From Streptomyces sp. MspMP-M5 (GTDB lineage Bacteria > Actinomycetota > Actinomycetes > Streptomycetales > Streptomycetaceae), in contig NZ_KB891887.1 of the NCBI RefSeq assembly GCF_000373585.1, positions 1-64,000 of the forward strand: 64,000 nucleotides of DNA, in the 5' to 3' direction. Under the pieces are notes generated by a model, which was given only the letters and a program-made list of their open reading frames with translations, was not told where the DNA came from and ran no database searches. Below, piece by piece: positions 8,503 to 17,358 of the stretch. A program made the position numbers and the translations under genes. Positions within the stretch are counted from its first letter, which is position 1; each line of letters opens with the position of its first letter.

Positions 8503-10683
8503 TCAGGCGAGCGGGAGGGCGAGGGTGCGCTTCTCCTGGCGGACGTACAGACGGCCTGCCGTGGCGTCGCCGGTGAGGACGAGGGGCGTGGTCTCGTAGG
8601 TCCACACAGCCGTGCGGGCCTGGAGGTCGACGGCGCGTACGCCCTTGTCGTCGGCGCAGTAGGCGTACCGCTTGCCGACCGCCGGGGCCACGTCCCGCAG
8701 GCTCTTCCTGCCGGACAGTCCCTTCTCCCGCCAGTTCAGGGTGCCGGAGAGGGCGTCGACGGCGATCAGTCCCTGGTCGGCCTCGGTGCAGTAGACGACG
8801 CCGTCCTGGACGAGGGGCGTGCCGTACTTCCGCTCCTCCCCCGCACTGTCGCCGACGTCGCGCTGCATGCCGAAGACCCATGCCAGCTGCCCGTCGGACA
8901 GCCGCCGGGCGGTGAGGCCGTCCGCGCCCATGTAGACGTTGTGGTCGTCGAGGACCAGGCGGGACGGCGGGGCGCCCGCGAACGTCACGGAGGAGTCCCA
9001 CAGTTGGCGGCCGCTGGCCTTGTCGTGCACGGACAGGCCGATGAACTTTGAACCCTCCGAGGGACTGCCGCACAGCACCACGCGGGACCCCGCGACGGCG
9101 CCGCACAGCGCGGGCGGAGCGCTCGCGGTCTGCGGCCCGTCCACCGGGCTGCGCCAGCGCTCCTTGGCCGTGCCCAGGTCGGCCGCGACGAGGTACCAGT
9201 GCCCGCCGGAGGCGGCCTTGGCCACCATGTACGCGACGCCGTCGACGACGCACAGCAGTTGGTTGAGCTGCTCCTTGCCGGCGAACGCGGACAGCTCCAC
9301 CAGGGGCTTGCCCAGTGAGCCGTCGGTCTGCGCGACCTCGCACACCGCCAGCGACGCCGCGTCCCGGTACCCCCGCAGAGCGTACATCCGCGTACCGTCA
9401 CCGGCCGACCGCCAGGTCTCCTCGATGCTCGCCTGCCAGGTCGAGCTGCCCGACTCGGCGTTGATGCCGCACAGGACGATTCCCGCGCGCATGGCCAGGT
9501 TGCGGCCGACCCGCATCACCTCGCCGCCGGTGGACGGGCACCACAGGGCCGTGGTCCACAGCGCCGTCGGCGGCTTCGGCCGGTCGATGGCGTCCTTCTT
9601 GGTGGCGCCGCCCCTGTCGTCGTCGGAGGACGCGAACAGTGCCCAGCCACCGCCGCCGAGGAGCCCGGCGCCCAGGAGGGCGCCCCCGGCCACGGTCAGC
9701 AGCCGCCGCCTGGAGACGCCCGCGGCGGCGGCCGGTTCGGTGCGCGGCGGCTCGGCGGGCGCCGGCGGCGGCAGGCGGTGCGGCGGCTCGCGCCACACCT
9801 CGTCGCTGCGCCGGGATATCTCCCGCAGCACCGCGTCGGGCAGCAGCTCCGCGAAGCCGCCGCGGTCGGCCGGAGCCTGTCCGGCACCGCCCAGTGCGGT
9901 CCGCAGCTCGGTGGTGGACGGGCGCTGCGCGGGATCCTTGGCCAGGCAGCGGACGAGCAGGGGGCGCAGCGCCTCGGGGACCCGGCCCAGTTCCGGCTCG
10001 CCGAACCGCACTCGGTACAGCAGGTCGGTGGGGGCCCCGCCGCCGAACGGGCCGACGCCGGTGGCGGCGAACACCAGCACGCCGGCCAGCGCGAACACAT
10101 CGCCGGCCGCCGCGTGTTCCAGTCCCGCGGCCTGCTCCGGAGACATGAACGCCGGCGTTCCCACGGCGCTGCCCAGGTTCGTGAGGTGCTCGTCGCCGAA
10201 GGCGCGGGCGATACCGAAGTCGATGATCCGCGGGCCCCGGGCCGTCACCAGGACGTTGGACGGCTTCAGGTCGCGGTGCACCACCTCGGACCGGTGGAGC
10301 TGCGCCAGTCCGGCGGCGAGCGACGCGCCGAGGGCACGCACGGCCGGCTCCGGCAGCGGCCCGCCCGTCTCGACGGCCGTGTCCAGCGGCGGGCCGAGGA
10401 CGTACTCCGTCGCCAGCCACGGGGTCGGTGCCTGGGGGTCGGCGTCGACGACCGTCGCGCCGTGCTCGGGCCCGATGACGCGGGCCGCGTCCGCCTCCAG
10501 CCGGAAACGCGTCCGCAGCGTGGCGTCCCCGGCGAGGCGGGTGTGCAGCGTCTTCACCGCCACCGTGCAGCCGGCCGCCGAACGGGCCAGGTAGACGGTT
10601 CCCATACCGCCTCCGCCGAGGCGCGCCAGGATCCGGAACGGGCCGACGGTGTGCGGATCGTCGTGCAGAAGTGGGGAGATCAT
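8503..10683 (-). CDS. Second membrane Ser/Thr protein kinase with PQQ-type beta-propeller
   Basis: A 726-residue paralogue of the next kinase in the operon. The ATG at 10683 lies 4 bases after the pseudokinase stop, so the two are probably translationally coupled; a longer in-frame start would overlap the upstream gene heavily. Intact kinase motifs are GGGGMGTVY, AVKTL, VHRDLKPSN, IIDFGIA and GTPAFMSPE. A Pro-rich linker leads to a membrane segment (LLTVAGGALLGAGLLGGGG) and a C-terminal propeller with blades such as GTLNWREKG and ARTAVWTYE. It should phosphorylate cytoplasmic substrates in response to something sensed by the outer propeller. That sensing role is inferred from architecture. 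Confidence 0.88.
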   Translation of the reverse strand: MISPLLHDDPHTVGPFRILARLGGGGMGTVYLARSAAGCTVAVKTLHTRLAGDATLRTRFRLEADAARVIGPEHGATVVDADPQAPTPWLATEYVLGPPLDTAVETGGPLPEPAVRALGASLAAGLAQLHRSEVVHRDLKPSNVLVTARGPRIIDFGIARAFGDEHLTNLGSAVGTPAFMSPEQAAGLEHAAAGDVFALAGVLVFAATGVGPFGGGAPTDLLYRVRFGEPELGRVPEALRPLLVRCLAKDPAQRPSTTELRTALGGAGQAPADRGGFAELLPDAVLREISRRSDEVWREPPHRLPPPAPAEPPRTEPAAAAGVSRRRLLTVAGGALLGAGLLGGGGWALFASSDDDRGGATKKDAIDRPKPPTALWTTALWCPSTGGEVMRVGRNLAMRAGIVLCGINAESGSSTWQASIEETWRSAGDGTRMYALRGYRDAASLAVCEVAQTDGSLGKPLVELSAFAGKEQLNQLLCVVDGVAYMVAKAASGGHWYLVAADLGTAKERWRSPVDGPQTASAPPALCGAVAGSRVVLCGSPSEGSKFIGLSVHDKASGRQLWDSSVTFAGAPPSRLVLDDHNVYMGADGLTARRLSDGQLAWVFGMQRDVGDSAGEERKYGTPLVQDGVVYCTEADQGLIAVDALSGTLNWREKGLSGRKSLRDVAPAVGKRYAYCADDKGVRAVDLQARTAVWTYETTPLVLTGDATAGRLYVRQEKRTLALPLA

Positions 10684-10687
10684 GGCC

Positions 10688-11575
10688 TCAGCGCTCGTGG
10701 GTGGGGAGTGCGGCGGCGAGGACCTCCGCCGACTGACGGGACAACGCCTCGACGACGCGGCCGGGCAGCGACATCGGCTCGGACGCACCGGCCAGCCCGC
10801 CGTACGCCGCGCCGGGCAGCAACTCCGCTAGCACCCTTGCCGGTTCGGGCCGCCCCTGGGGGTCGCGCGAGCGGCAGGCGGTGACGATGTCGCGCAGGCC
10901 GGCGGGGATCTCGTCCCGTTCCGGCACGGTGTGACCGGTCGCCGCGTAGGCCAGCACGGCGCCCAGGGCGTAGACGTCGCCGGCCCGGTCCACGGGGCCG
11001 CCCGTGGCCAGTTCGGGAGCCAGGCAGCCGGTTTCCAGGCCGGTTGGCTGCGTGGCGGTGGTCTGCGTGGCGGTGGTCTCGTTCAGCGGGTGCGCGCGGG
11101 CCGCGCCGAAGCACCCCAGCAGTGGCCCGCAAGCGGTCAGCAGTACGCCCGCCGGGCACACTCCGCCATGCACGATGCCCAGGACGTGGGCCGAGGCCAG
11201 CGCTTCGGCCAGCGCGCCGCCGAGCGTGCGGACCAACGCCTCCGGCAGCGGGCCGCCGTACGCGGCGAGGACGGCCGGCAGCGGCAGCGCGGGCCGGTAG
11301 GGCGTGGCGTACCAGGGGAAGGCCGGCGTGCCGCCGAGCTGGGCGACCGGCCAGAACCCGGGCTGGGTCAGCCGGGCCGCCTGCTGCGCCTCGGCGGCCC
11401 ACCGCGCCGGATCGCCGCCGGGCGGCGGCAGACAGGCCACGACGGTGTGCCCGCCGTCGGCGCTGCGCGCCAGATAGCGGCGTTCGGGCACGCCCCGGCC
11501 GGCGTCGGCGTCCAGTCGCGCCAACGTCACCAAATCCCCGATCCGCGGTGGATCGTCCTGCCGCAGCTGCTCCAC
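10688..11575 (-). CDS. Pseudokinase (degenerate Ser/Thr kinase fold), first gene of kinase operon
   Basis: A 295-residue protein that aligns with the N-terminal lobes of the two downstream kinases but has lost catalysis. The ATP-lysine strand reads TVVACLPPP instead of AVK, the catalytic loop reads VHGGVCPAG in place of HRDxKPxN, and DFG is CFG. It keeps the later landmarks ELATGGPVDRAGDVYALGAVLAYAATG and ends at about the kinase-domain boundary, with no membrane segment or propeller. A regulatory or scaffolding role for the two active kinases is inferred. It opens the operon; the next gene starts 4 bases after its stop. Conservation of the fold without stop codons argues against simple decay. 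Confidence 0.8.
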   Translation of the reverse strand: MEQLRQDDPPRIGDLVTLARLDADAGRGVPERRYLARSADGGHTVVACLPPPGGDPARWAAEAQQAARLTQPGFWPVAQLGGTPAFPWYATPYRPALPLPAVLAAYGGPLPEALVRTLGGALAEALASAHVLGIVHGGVCPAGVLLTACGPLLGCFGAARAHPLNETTATQTTATQPTGLETGCLAPELATGGPVDRAGDVYALGAVLAYAATGHTVPERDEIPAGLRDIVTACRSRDPQGRPEPARVLAELLPGAAYGGLAGASEPMSLPGRVVEALSRQSAEVLAAALPTHER

Positions 11576-11784
11576 TCTTCTGTTCTCCCCGTCGGTCTCA
11601 CTTCGGCCGTGAGCCTATATACGACCCACCTGCGGCCAACACGCGGGGCCGCTTCCCGAGGTGACGTCCCGGCTACGCGTTTCTGCGGCGCCTGCGCACC
11701 CACCGGCCCGGACATGACCCCCGAACGCTCGGGTACGCGCATTGCCAGCACGCTTTGCCGTCAACCGAGAGAGAGGCAGATGCC

Positions 11785-12012
11785 ATGGGTGTCGGTGGGT
11801 GCATCATTCTGCTCGCTGTGGGGGCCGTCCTCACCTTCGCCGTGGACTGGCACATGCCCGGAATCGACATCCACCTGGTGGGTGTCATCCTGATGATCGT
11901 CGGCTTCATCGGCATCGCCACCTACGTGAGCATCCTGAAGCGTCGGCGCACTCAACCGCCGTCGCCGGGCGCCCCGGTGGTCGATGTGGAGGAGACCCGG
12001 CGCTACCGCTAG
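11785..12012 (+). CDS. Small two-helix membrane protein (DUF6458-like)
   Basis: A 75-residue protein with two hydrophobic segments (CIILLAVGAVLTFAV and LVGVILMIVGFIGIATYVS), separated by the short loop DWHMPGIDIH and followed by a basic, Pro-containing tail. This pattern matches the small actinobacterial membrane family annotated DUF6458. The function is unknown. The ATG at 11785 follows GAGAGAGG and starts directly before helix 1; the upstream in-frame codon adds a charged stretch with no support. It is transcribed divergently from the kinase operon. Confidence 0.75.
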   Translation: MGVGGCIILLAVGAVLTFAVDWHMPGIDIHLVGVILMIVGFIGIATYVSILKRRRTQPPSPGAPVVDVEETRRYR

Positions 12013-12098
12013 TGACGACGCCCGGCGCACCGAGGGCGGCCCCGGTGGGACCCAGGGCCGGCGGTGGCCGTCCGCCGACCCTTCGTGCGGTCGTGCCG

Positions 12099-12229
12099 TT
12101 CGCGCCGTTCGCGCCGTTCGCGCCGTGCCGTCACGTGCCGGCTGTCAGTAGACGGGTGCCTGGCGCCACGAGTCATCCGTCGGGGACCACCGGACGGGTG
12201 CCTGGCACCACCACCAGACGGGTGCCTGT
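12099..12229. repeat. Short direct repeats in intergenic DNA
   Basis: Three to four tandem copies of a GTTCGCGCC 9-mer lie near 12100-12125. Three copies of GACGGGTGCCTG follow at 12151, 12193 and 12217. The repeats are too short and irregular for CRISPR and probably arose by slippage. Confidence 0.6.
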
Positions 12230-12231
12230 GC

Positions 12232-12699
12232 TCAGAAGACGAAGGGGCCGGGGGACTGCGGCGAGGTGGCCTTGCAGGTCGCGGTGATGCCGAACACCAC
12301 CACCTGGAGCGAGGAGGCGGCCAGCTGGTCGCCCGTGGCGACGGTGCCGGTGAGCGGTCCGGTGGAGACCGCGCCACCGGCCGGGATCGCCGGGTTGGAG
12401 CTGCCGCTGAAAACCGTCGTATCCGAGCCGTTCTTGGTCAGTGTGAGCTTCGACGAGACCGAGTTCGCCCCGATGTCGATGGGCGAAGTGATCGCCGACG
12501 TGGACAGGTTGATGGTCGCGTTCGTTCCGCTCTGGGTGGCGGTGAGCGTGGCCGTTCCGGAGCCGTAGCTTCCGCAGTCGAACGAGAGGGTCGCGGTGTC
12601 CGGTGTCACCGCGACCGAGGCCGGTGCCATCGCGAGGGTGCCCGCGAGCGCGACGCCGACGCCGACTAACGCACCGGTGCCGAGCCTGCTGTGTCTCAT
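12232..12699 (-). CDS. Secreted hypothetical protein, beta-rich
   Basis: A 155-residue protein starting at the ATG at 12699, with a clear Sec signal (ALVGVGVALAGTLAMAPASVA) ending near residue 33. The mature part is rich in Thr, Ser, Gly and Val, predicted to be all beta. It has one cysteine near each end (SFDCGSYG and TATCKATS) that could form a disulfide closing an Ig-like sandwich. I do not recognise a named family. A stretch of CTTTGT lies upstream with no good ribosome site except AAGGCGG. It is a single gene flanked by divergent and tandem neighbours of unrelated type. An extracellular or surface location is inferred. Confidence 0.7.
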   Translation of the reverse strand: MRHSRLGTGALVGVGVALAGTLAMAPASVAVTPDTATLSFDCGSYGSGTATLTATQSGTNATINLSTSAITSPIDIGANSVSSKLTLTKNGSDTTVFSGSSNPAIPAGGAVSTGPLTGTVATGDQLAASSLQVVVFGITATCKATSPQSPGPFVF

Positions 12700-12846
12700 G
12701 GGAGACCGCCTTTGTGAGGGGGTGCCAATTGAGGCACGCGCCCCTGAAGAGAACAAGGCAGATGCTTCATGATTTTTGACGTGACTATGCCAAGTCGACC
12801 GCAGGGGCCCGGTCCGTGGCTCTGAACGTCGGTTTCACAGCTCGGC

Positions 12847-13947
12847 TCACTGCTCTCCGGCGAGGCGTCGTTGTTCGAGGTAGATGCCTGTGAAGACGGC
12901 GACCTTGGCTCGCAGGACCCATGGATCGAAGGGCTTTCCGATGTAGTCGACCGCGCCGGCGGCATAGCCGCGTGCGGAGTGTTCGGGGTCGGCGCCCATG
13001 GCGGTCAGGAAGACGATGGGCACATCGTGGGTGCGCGGGCGCCGCTTGATGTGGGCAGCGGTTTCGTAGCCGTCCATGTCAGGCATCTGGACGTCCATGA
13101 TGATCACGGCGAAGTCGTCGTGGTCGAGAAGCGCCTTGAGGGCGTCGCGGCCCGAGGAGACCGCGACCAGCTCCTGGTCGAGGGTGGACAGGACGGCGGT
13201 CATGGCCAGCAGGTTGTCCGGCTGATCGTCGACGATGAGAATCCTGGGCATGGCCCGCGGCGCCGTGGGTGGCACGGCCACGGCGGCCCGCTGCACCTGC
13301 TCGACCGCCTCCAACTGCCGTTCCAGCAGGGCGCATCGCGCCTCGGCCTCGTCACGCCGCACCTGCGCCTCCTGCAACTGGGCCGACAGTCGGGCGACTT
13401 CAGCCCGCAGCCGATCCCGTTCGTACAACAACTCCGTGACGTCGGGGTCGGCCGTGGCTGCCAGACGTTCGGCTCGTTCGCGTTCCGCGCCCCATGCGGC
13501 TTCCAACTGGTTGAGGCGCACTTCCAAGTCCGCGATGCGGTGCTTGCGGTCCAGCAGGGCGTCCCCCAGTGCGTCCCCGCGGGCGGTCGAGCGACGCGAA
13601 ACGCGGTCGGCTTCGGCGAGTTGCTGCTCCAGCACCTCGACCGCATGGCGAGGTGAGGCGCTGGTTTCCACCGCTGTCCGGTGCAGTCGCCGTACCAGCT
13701 CGATGGCCTCCGGGGTGGCTGCCATGCCACGGTGTTCGGCGACGTCGGTGAAGAGATCCATCACCACTTCCCACGGAGGGACGCGGGTACCGTTGAGGTA
13801 GCGGGAGAAGGTGCCGGCGTCTCTCACGCGCCGGGCCGCGTAGCGGCGCACCGACACTTCCAGGCCCTCGAACAACTCCCGCAGTGCCACGGCCAGCGCA
13901 CGGGACTCCGGTGTCAGGTTCTGCCCCAGGGGGCGCAGTTCACCCAC
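12847..13947 (-). CDS. HTH-coiled-coil-receiver response regulator (unusual domain order)
   Basis: A 366-residue protein. The N-terminal 95 residues resemble an XRE/MltR-like helix-turn-helix region (DAGTFSRYLNGTRVPP). Residues 110-230 form a long Glu/Arg/Leu-rich coiled coil. The C-terminal 125 residues are a full CheY-type receiver: acidic pair in ILIVDDQPDN, phospho-acceptor Asp in IIMDVQMPDMDG, Thr in VFLTAMG and Lys in IGKPFDPW. Receivers usually lie N-terminal to the output, so this inverted order is notable. The GTG start at 13947 overlaps the upstream small membrane gene by 8 bases, implying coupling. No histidine kinase is adjacent; a SpoIIE phosphatase gene lies upstream and divergent. 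Confidence 0.8.
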   Translation of the reverse strand: MGELRPLGQNLTPESRALAVALRELFEGLEVSVRRYAARRVRDAGTFSRYLNGTRVPPWEVVMDLFTDVAEHRGMAATPEAIELVRRLHRTAVETSASPRHAVEVLEQQLAEADRVSRRSTARGDALGDALLDRKHRIADLEVRLNQLEAAWGAERERAERLAATADPDVTELLYERDRLRAEVARLSAQLQEAQVRRDEAEARCALLERQLEAVEQVQRAAVAVPPTAPRAMPRILIVDDQPDNLLAMTAVLSTLDQELVAVSSGRDALKALLDHDDFAVIIMDVQMPDMDGYETAAHIKRRPRTHDVPIVFLTAMGADPEHSARGYAAGAVDYIGKPFDPWVLRAKVAVFTGIYLEQRRLAGEQ

Positions 13948-14200
13948 GGATGCTGCCGCCCTTCGCCCGCCCCTTGCGCGCGACGGGCCTCTCGGCGGCC
14001 GCTTCCGGGGCGATGACCTGGTTGAACACCGGCACGGCCGCGCCGGCGGCGGCAAGCCCGGAGAGGACACCGGCCACCAGGCCGTTGCCGGTCGCCGCCG
14101 ACAGCAGCCCGACGCCCACGCCGGTCAGCGCCGCCAGTAACAGCACCAACGCCGCCCGCACCGACACCAGCGAACGATCCACCATTGAACGATCATCCAT
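13940..14200 (-). CDS. Small two-helix membrane protein coupled to response regulator
   Basis: An 86-residue protein with two adjacent hydrophobic segments (AALVLLLAALTGVGVGLLSA and LVAGVLSGLAAAGAAVPVF) and a basic tail rich in Arg, Lys and Gly. I do not recognise a family. The ATG at 14200 gives a charged N-terminus just before helix 1. Its stop codon lies inside the start region of the downstream HTH-coiled-coil-receiver gene, so the two are made together. A plausible but unproven role is membrane recruitment of that regulator. Confidence 0.7.
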   Translation of the reverse strand: MDDRSMVDRSLVSVRAALVLLLAALTGVGVGLLSAATGNGLVAGVLSGLAAAGAAVPVFNQVIAPEAAAERPVARKGRAKGGSIRG

Positions 14201-14683
14201 CGCACCCGCCTCCTTCGCCCCACCGCAGACCGGTCGGGACGGCACGCCCCGGTTGGGCCCGCCCTGCCATGCGCCACACAATGGCGGCAGGCGAACCCGT
14301 TGCGCCAGACAACCGGCAAACCGGCAACACCCGCCGGCTGTTGCGATATCGGCCGGCCTCCCGCAACGCGCCAGAGGCGCAGCTCAGCGCCGTGCTGCCG
14401 GTGACGGTGTTGCGCCAACACCCCCGCATGCCCACGGGCACGATGTTGACGTTCCGTTCGACCCGAGGAGCAACGGCGGAGAGGGTGGAGAGGGCTGGCC
14501 GGCCCCGGACCGCCCACAGCGATGCCGTACATGCGGTGATGCGGCGACAGGCCGTGACGTGACAGCGCGGCGATACCGTACGTGATCACGCCTGCACCCA
14601 CAGACATCTCCACGACTGGCAGTCGCCATCCGGCCCGAGGATGCTTGAGGTGTGTTACTGCGCGACAGAGCGGGAGCGGGGAC
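14201..14683. promoter_or_regulatory. Long divergent promoter region of the regulator and SpoIIE phosphatase genes
   Basis: About 480 bases without a supported gene. It contains several GTTGCG-type short repeats and one perfect 17-base palindrome, GGTGTTGCGCCAACACC at 14406-14422. The palindrome is a candidate operator for one or both divergent transcripts. No sigma-factor consensus is assigned. Confidence 0.45.
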
Positions 14684-15820
14684 GTGAGGACGCGGAGTGC
14701 CCGACGCACCAGCGTCGGTCGATGGTGTCTGCGCCACCTCCAGCTCGTCCCCGTCATCCTGCTCGTCGGAGGCGCCCTCCTCGACTACTGCACTCCCCCG
14801 CATGTCAGCGCGGAAGCCTTCTACACGGCGGCGCCGATGACGGCGGCCGCGCTGCTGTCGCTCCGCGCGACGATCCTGGCGGGCATCGGTGCCTGTGCCG
14901 CCGATGTCGCCCTGCTCACCCACTTCGGCTTGATCGGGGACTTCGGCGGGTGGAGCGAACTGGCGGCGGTGGCGACCGTCTCCGCTCTCGCCATCGTCGT
15001 CAACCGCCTCATGTACTACAGCCATGTGCGCCTGCAGTCCGCTCGCAGAGTCGCACTGGCCGCGCAGCGTGCGGTCCTCCCACAACCGCCGGGCTCGATA
15101 GGGGCCCTGCAGATCGCGGTGCGCTACCAGGCAGCGGCGAAAGAGGCACAGATCGGGGGCGACCTGTACGGCGCACAAGACACTCCGTACGGCGTGCGCT
15201 GTCTGGTCGCCGACGTACGGGGCAAGGGCCTGGACGCGGTCAAGGTGGTGGCTGTGGCCATGGGGGCGTTCCGGGAGGCGGCGGAGGAGGAGCCCTCGCT
15301 CGCCGGGGTGGCGGTCAGACTGGAACGGGCGCTGCTACGGGAGAAGGCGCGGCGGACGGGGCCCGAGCGGAGCGAGGGGTTCGTCACCGGCGTTCTCGTG
15401 GAGATTCCGTACGGCGGTGACGAGGTGCGGCTGATCAACCGGGGGCACCCGGCGCCGCTGTTGCTGCACACCGGCCAGGTCCACGGCGTGGAACCCGCCG
15501 AGCCGGCCCTCCCCCTGGGACTGGCGGAGCTGGGCGGCGACCTGAACCGCATCGACACAGTGCCCTTTCCCACGGGAGCCACGCTGCTGCTCTACACCGA
15601 CGGCCTCTACGAGGCCCGAAACCGCGCCGGGGACTTCTACGACCCGGCAGCAGGCTTGACCGGCCTGGTCTTCACCGGGCCGGACGCACTGCTCGACATC
15701 CTCCTCACCGAGGTGAACCACCACACCGACGGCCGGATCGCCGACGACATGGCACTGCTCGCGGTCACCCGAACACCGTCCGTACCGACGCCGACCGACG
15801 AGCCACCTGGCCTTGGGTGA
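14684..15820 (+). CDS. Membrane PP2C/SpoIIE-type phosphatase
   Basis: From the GTG at 14684 (GGAGCGGGG upstream) the protein has 378 residues. An N-terminal membrane region holds about four hydrophobic segments (LVPVILLVGGALL, AAPMTAAALLSLRATILAGIGACAADVALL interrupted by short turns, AVATVSALAIVV). A SpoIIE-type Ser/Thr phosphatase domain follows, with metal-binding blocks IGGDLYGA, VADVRGKGLDA, INRGHPAPLLL and LLLYTDGLYEARN and a terminal DDMALLAV. These enzymes dephosphorylate anti-sigma-factor antagonists or related targets. It is divergent from the receiver-containing regulator, so a shared signalling unit is plausible but not shown. An ATG further upstream is possible, but its extra 34 residues lack family features. 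Confidence 0.85.
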   Translation: MRTRSARRTSVGRWCLRHLQLVPVILLVGGALLDYCTPPHVSAEAFYTAAPMTAAALLSLRATILAGIGACAADVALLTHFGLIGDFGGWSELAAVATVSALAIVVNRLMYYSHVRLQSARRVALAAQRAVLPQPPGSIGALQIAVRYQAAAKEAQIGGDLYGAQDTPYGVRCLVADVRGKGLDAVKVVAVAMGAFREAAEEEPSLAGVAVRLERALLREKARRTGPERSEGFVTGVLVEIPYGGDEVRLINRGHPAPLLLHTGQVHGVEPAEPALPLGLAELGGDLNRIDTVPFPTGATLLLYTDGLYEARNRAGDFYDPAAGLTGLVFTGPDALLDILLTEVNHHTDGRIADDMALLAVTRTPSVPTPTDEPPGLG

Positions 15821-15825
15821 GTGAG

Positions 15826-15876
15826 GACGATGCGGTGATGGAGACGATGCGGTGATGGAGACGATGCGGCGATGGG
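15826..15876. repeat. 17-base tandem repeat, three copies
   Basis: GACGATGCGGTGATGGA occurs at 15826 and 15843, and a two-mismatch copy starts at 15860, directly after the phosphatase stop codon. A slippage-type minisatellite with no assigned role. Confidence 0.75.
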
Positions 15877-16205
15877 GCAGCCGCCGCCGACCGACGTCCA
15901 AGGTGGGGAGGTGCTCCCGCTGGATCTGGTCAGCCACGTACATCGACTCAGCCGCATCCGTCGACGTGCTCCGCGACCAAACGCGCGAAAAGCCGCCAAG
16001 TCGCCGATGACCTCTTCCCTTCGGTTTCGGGTGCCGGTACAGCCGGTGCAGCTCGTCGTAGAAGGGACGGTCGTGGCGTCGGGTGATGTGGTTGGCTACG
16101 GCCCATGGGAAACAGGCGAATGTGCTCCGGGCGGGTGTCTGTGGGTTCGAGGCGGGTCGGAGTCGGGAGCGGCCGGTGTGCTGCCGTAGCGCTGTGGGGT
16201 GGGGC
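15877..16205 (-). pseudogene. Possible decayed minus-strand coding remnant
   Basis: No intact gene is present between the phosphatase and the esterase. On the minus strand one frame reads AVANHITRRHDRPFYDELHR and continues LYRHPKPKG, and after a frame change WRLFARLVAEHVDG. Both are protein-like in composition and lie end to end. I read this as a possible frameshifted remnant of a short gene, but I recognise no family and confidence is low. Confidence 0.25.
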
Positions 16206-17267
16206 ATGAGTGACATGAGTGGCGGGCGCGAGTCGTCGGAGGTCGGGTGGATCTCGGCATCGAGGGTGGCGCCGCCCTTTGACCCCGAACTGGGCGTGGT
16301 GCTGGCGGCGTTGGAGGAGGAATCCAGGGCGCCGATCACGCCGGAGAATCTGGCGGACCGTCAAGAGCGGGATGCTGCACGCCGGCCCAGACCAACGGCC
16401 GAGGAGTTGCGTGCCGACGGCCGTTTCGAGGTGACGGAGTACCACGTGCCGGGGCCGCCGGGCCGCGGGCCGGAGGTCACGCTTGTCAGCGCGCGGCCTG
16501 CCGGGCTCGTGGGGCCGCTGCCGCTGCTGTACTACATGCACGGGGGCGCCATGGTCATGGGCAACGCCTGGTCCGTGCTGCCGCGGATCCTTCGCGAGTG
16601 GGCCCTTCCGCTGGGACTGGCCGTCATCTCGGTCGAGTACCGGTTGGCGCCGCAGGCGCGGTATCCGGAGCCGCTGGAGGACTGCTACGCCGGGCTCGTC
16701 TGGGCGGCCGAGCATGCGGCTGAACTGGGCATCGACGCGGACCGGATCGTCATCGGGGGGAAGAGCGCCGGGGGTGGGCTCGCGGCAGCCCTGGCGCTGC
16801 TGGTCCGTGACCGCGGCGGTCCGCGGGCGCTGGGGCAACTGCTGCTGTGCCCGATGCTCGACGATCGCTGCGGCACCTTCTCCAGTCATCAGATGTCCGG
16901 GCTCGGCGTGTGGGACCTCACCTCCCACGCGACGGTGTGGCAGGCGCTGTTGGGCGACCGCTACGGCGCCGTGGACCTTCCGCCCTACGCGGCCCCGGCC
17001 CGTGCCACGAACCTCTCCGGGCTGCCCCCGGCCTATATCGACGTCGGGTCGGCCGAGATGTTCCGGGACGAGGACGTGGCGTACGCGAACGCGATCTGGC
17101 AGGCCGGCGGCCAGGCCGAGCTGCATGTCTGGCCCGGTGGCTATCACGGCTTCGACGGAATGGCGCCGAAGGCGGCCGTCAGCCAGGACGCACGTGACGC
17201 CCGTACGCGCTGGCTCCGGCGGCTGCTCGCCCAGTCGGGCGCCAGGCAGGGCCAGGGGCGGGAGTAG
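16206..17267 (+). CDS. Alpha/beta hydrolase, HSL-type esterase
   Basis: A 353-residue cytoplasmic esterase of the hormone-sensitive-lipase group. It has the oxyanion-hole motif YYMHGGAMV, followed by EYRLAPQARYPEPLEDCYAG typical of the family. The nucleophile elbow GGKSAGGG has Lys where GDSAG is usual. Next come the acid region DVGSAEMFRDED and the catalytic His in GYHGFDG. It should hydrolyse short-chain esters. The start at 16206 was chosen because in-frame upstream codons lie in unsupported sequence and another ATG nine bases later is the only close alternative. It is a single transcription unit. Confidence 0.88.
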   Translation: MSDMSGGRESSEVGWISASRVAPPFDPELGVVLAALEEESRAPITPENLADRQERDAARRPRPTAEELRADGRFEVTEYHVPGPPGRGPEVTLVSARPAGLVGPLPLLYYMHGGAMVMGNAWSVLPRILREWALPLGLAVISVEYRLAPQARYPEPLEDCYAGLVWAAEHAAELGIDADRIVIGGKSAGGGLAAALALLVRDRGGPRALGQLLLCPMLDDRCGTFSSHQMSGLGVWDLTSHATVWQALLGDRYGAVDLPPYAAPARATNLSGLPPAYIDVGSAEMFRDEDVAYANAIWQAGGQAELHVWPGGYHGFDGMAPKAAVSQDARDARTRWLRRLLAQSGARQGQGRE

Positions 17268-17358
17268 GAGCAGGGGCACGTGCCACAGGATCAGCGCGCC
17301 CTGCCCCACCGGAGCCGATCCGGCGGGGCAGCGTGCAGTCCGTTGGCTCAGTGACTGA

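Noticed and set aside
6402..8576. 724-codon plus-strand open frame over the first PQQ kinase
   Set aside because: It is antisense to a kinase with intact motifs on the minus strand, has no recognisable domain and reflects the high G+C third-position bias.
12151..12228. GACGGGTGCCTG repeats as a CRISPR array
   Set aside because: Repeats are 12 bases, with uneven 42- and 24-base spacing and only three copies; no cas genes.
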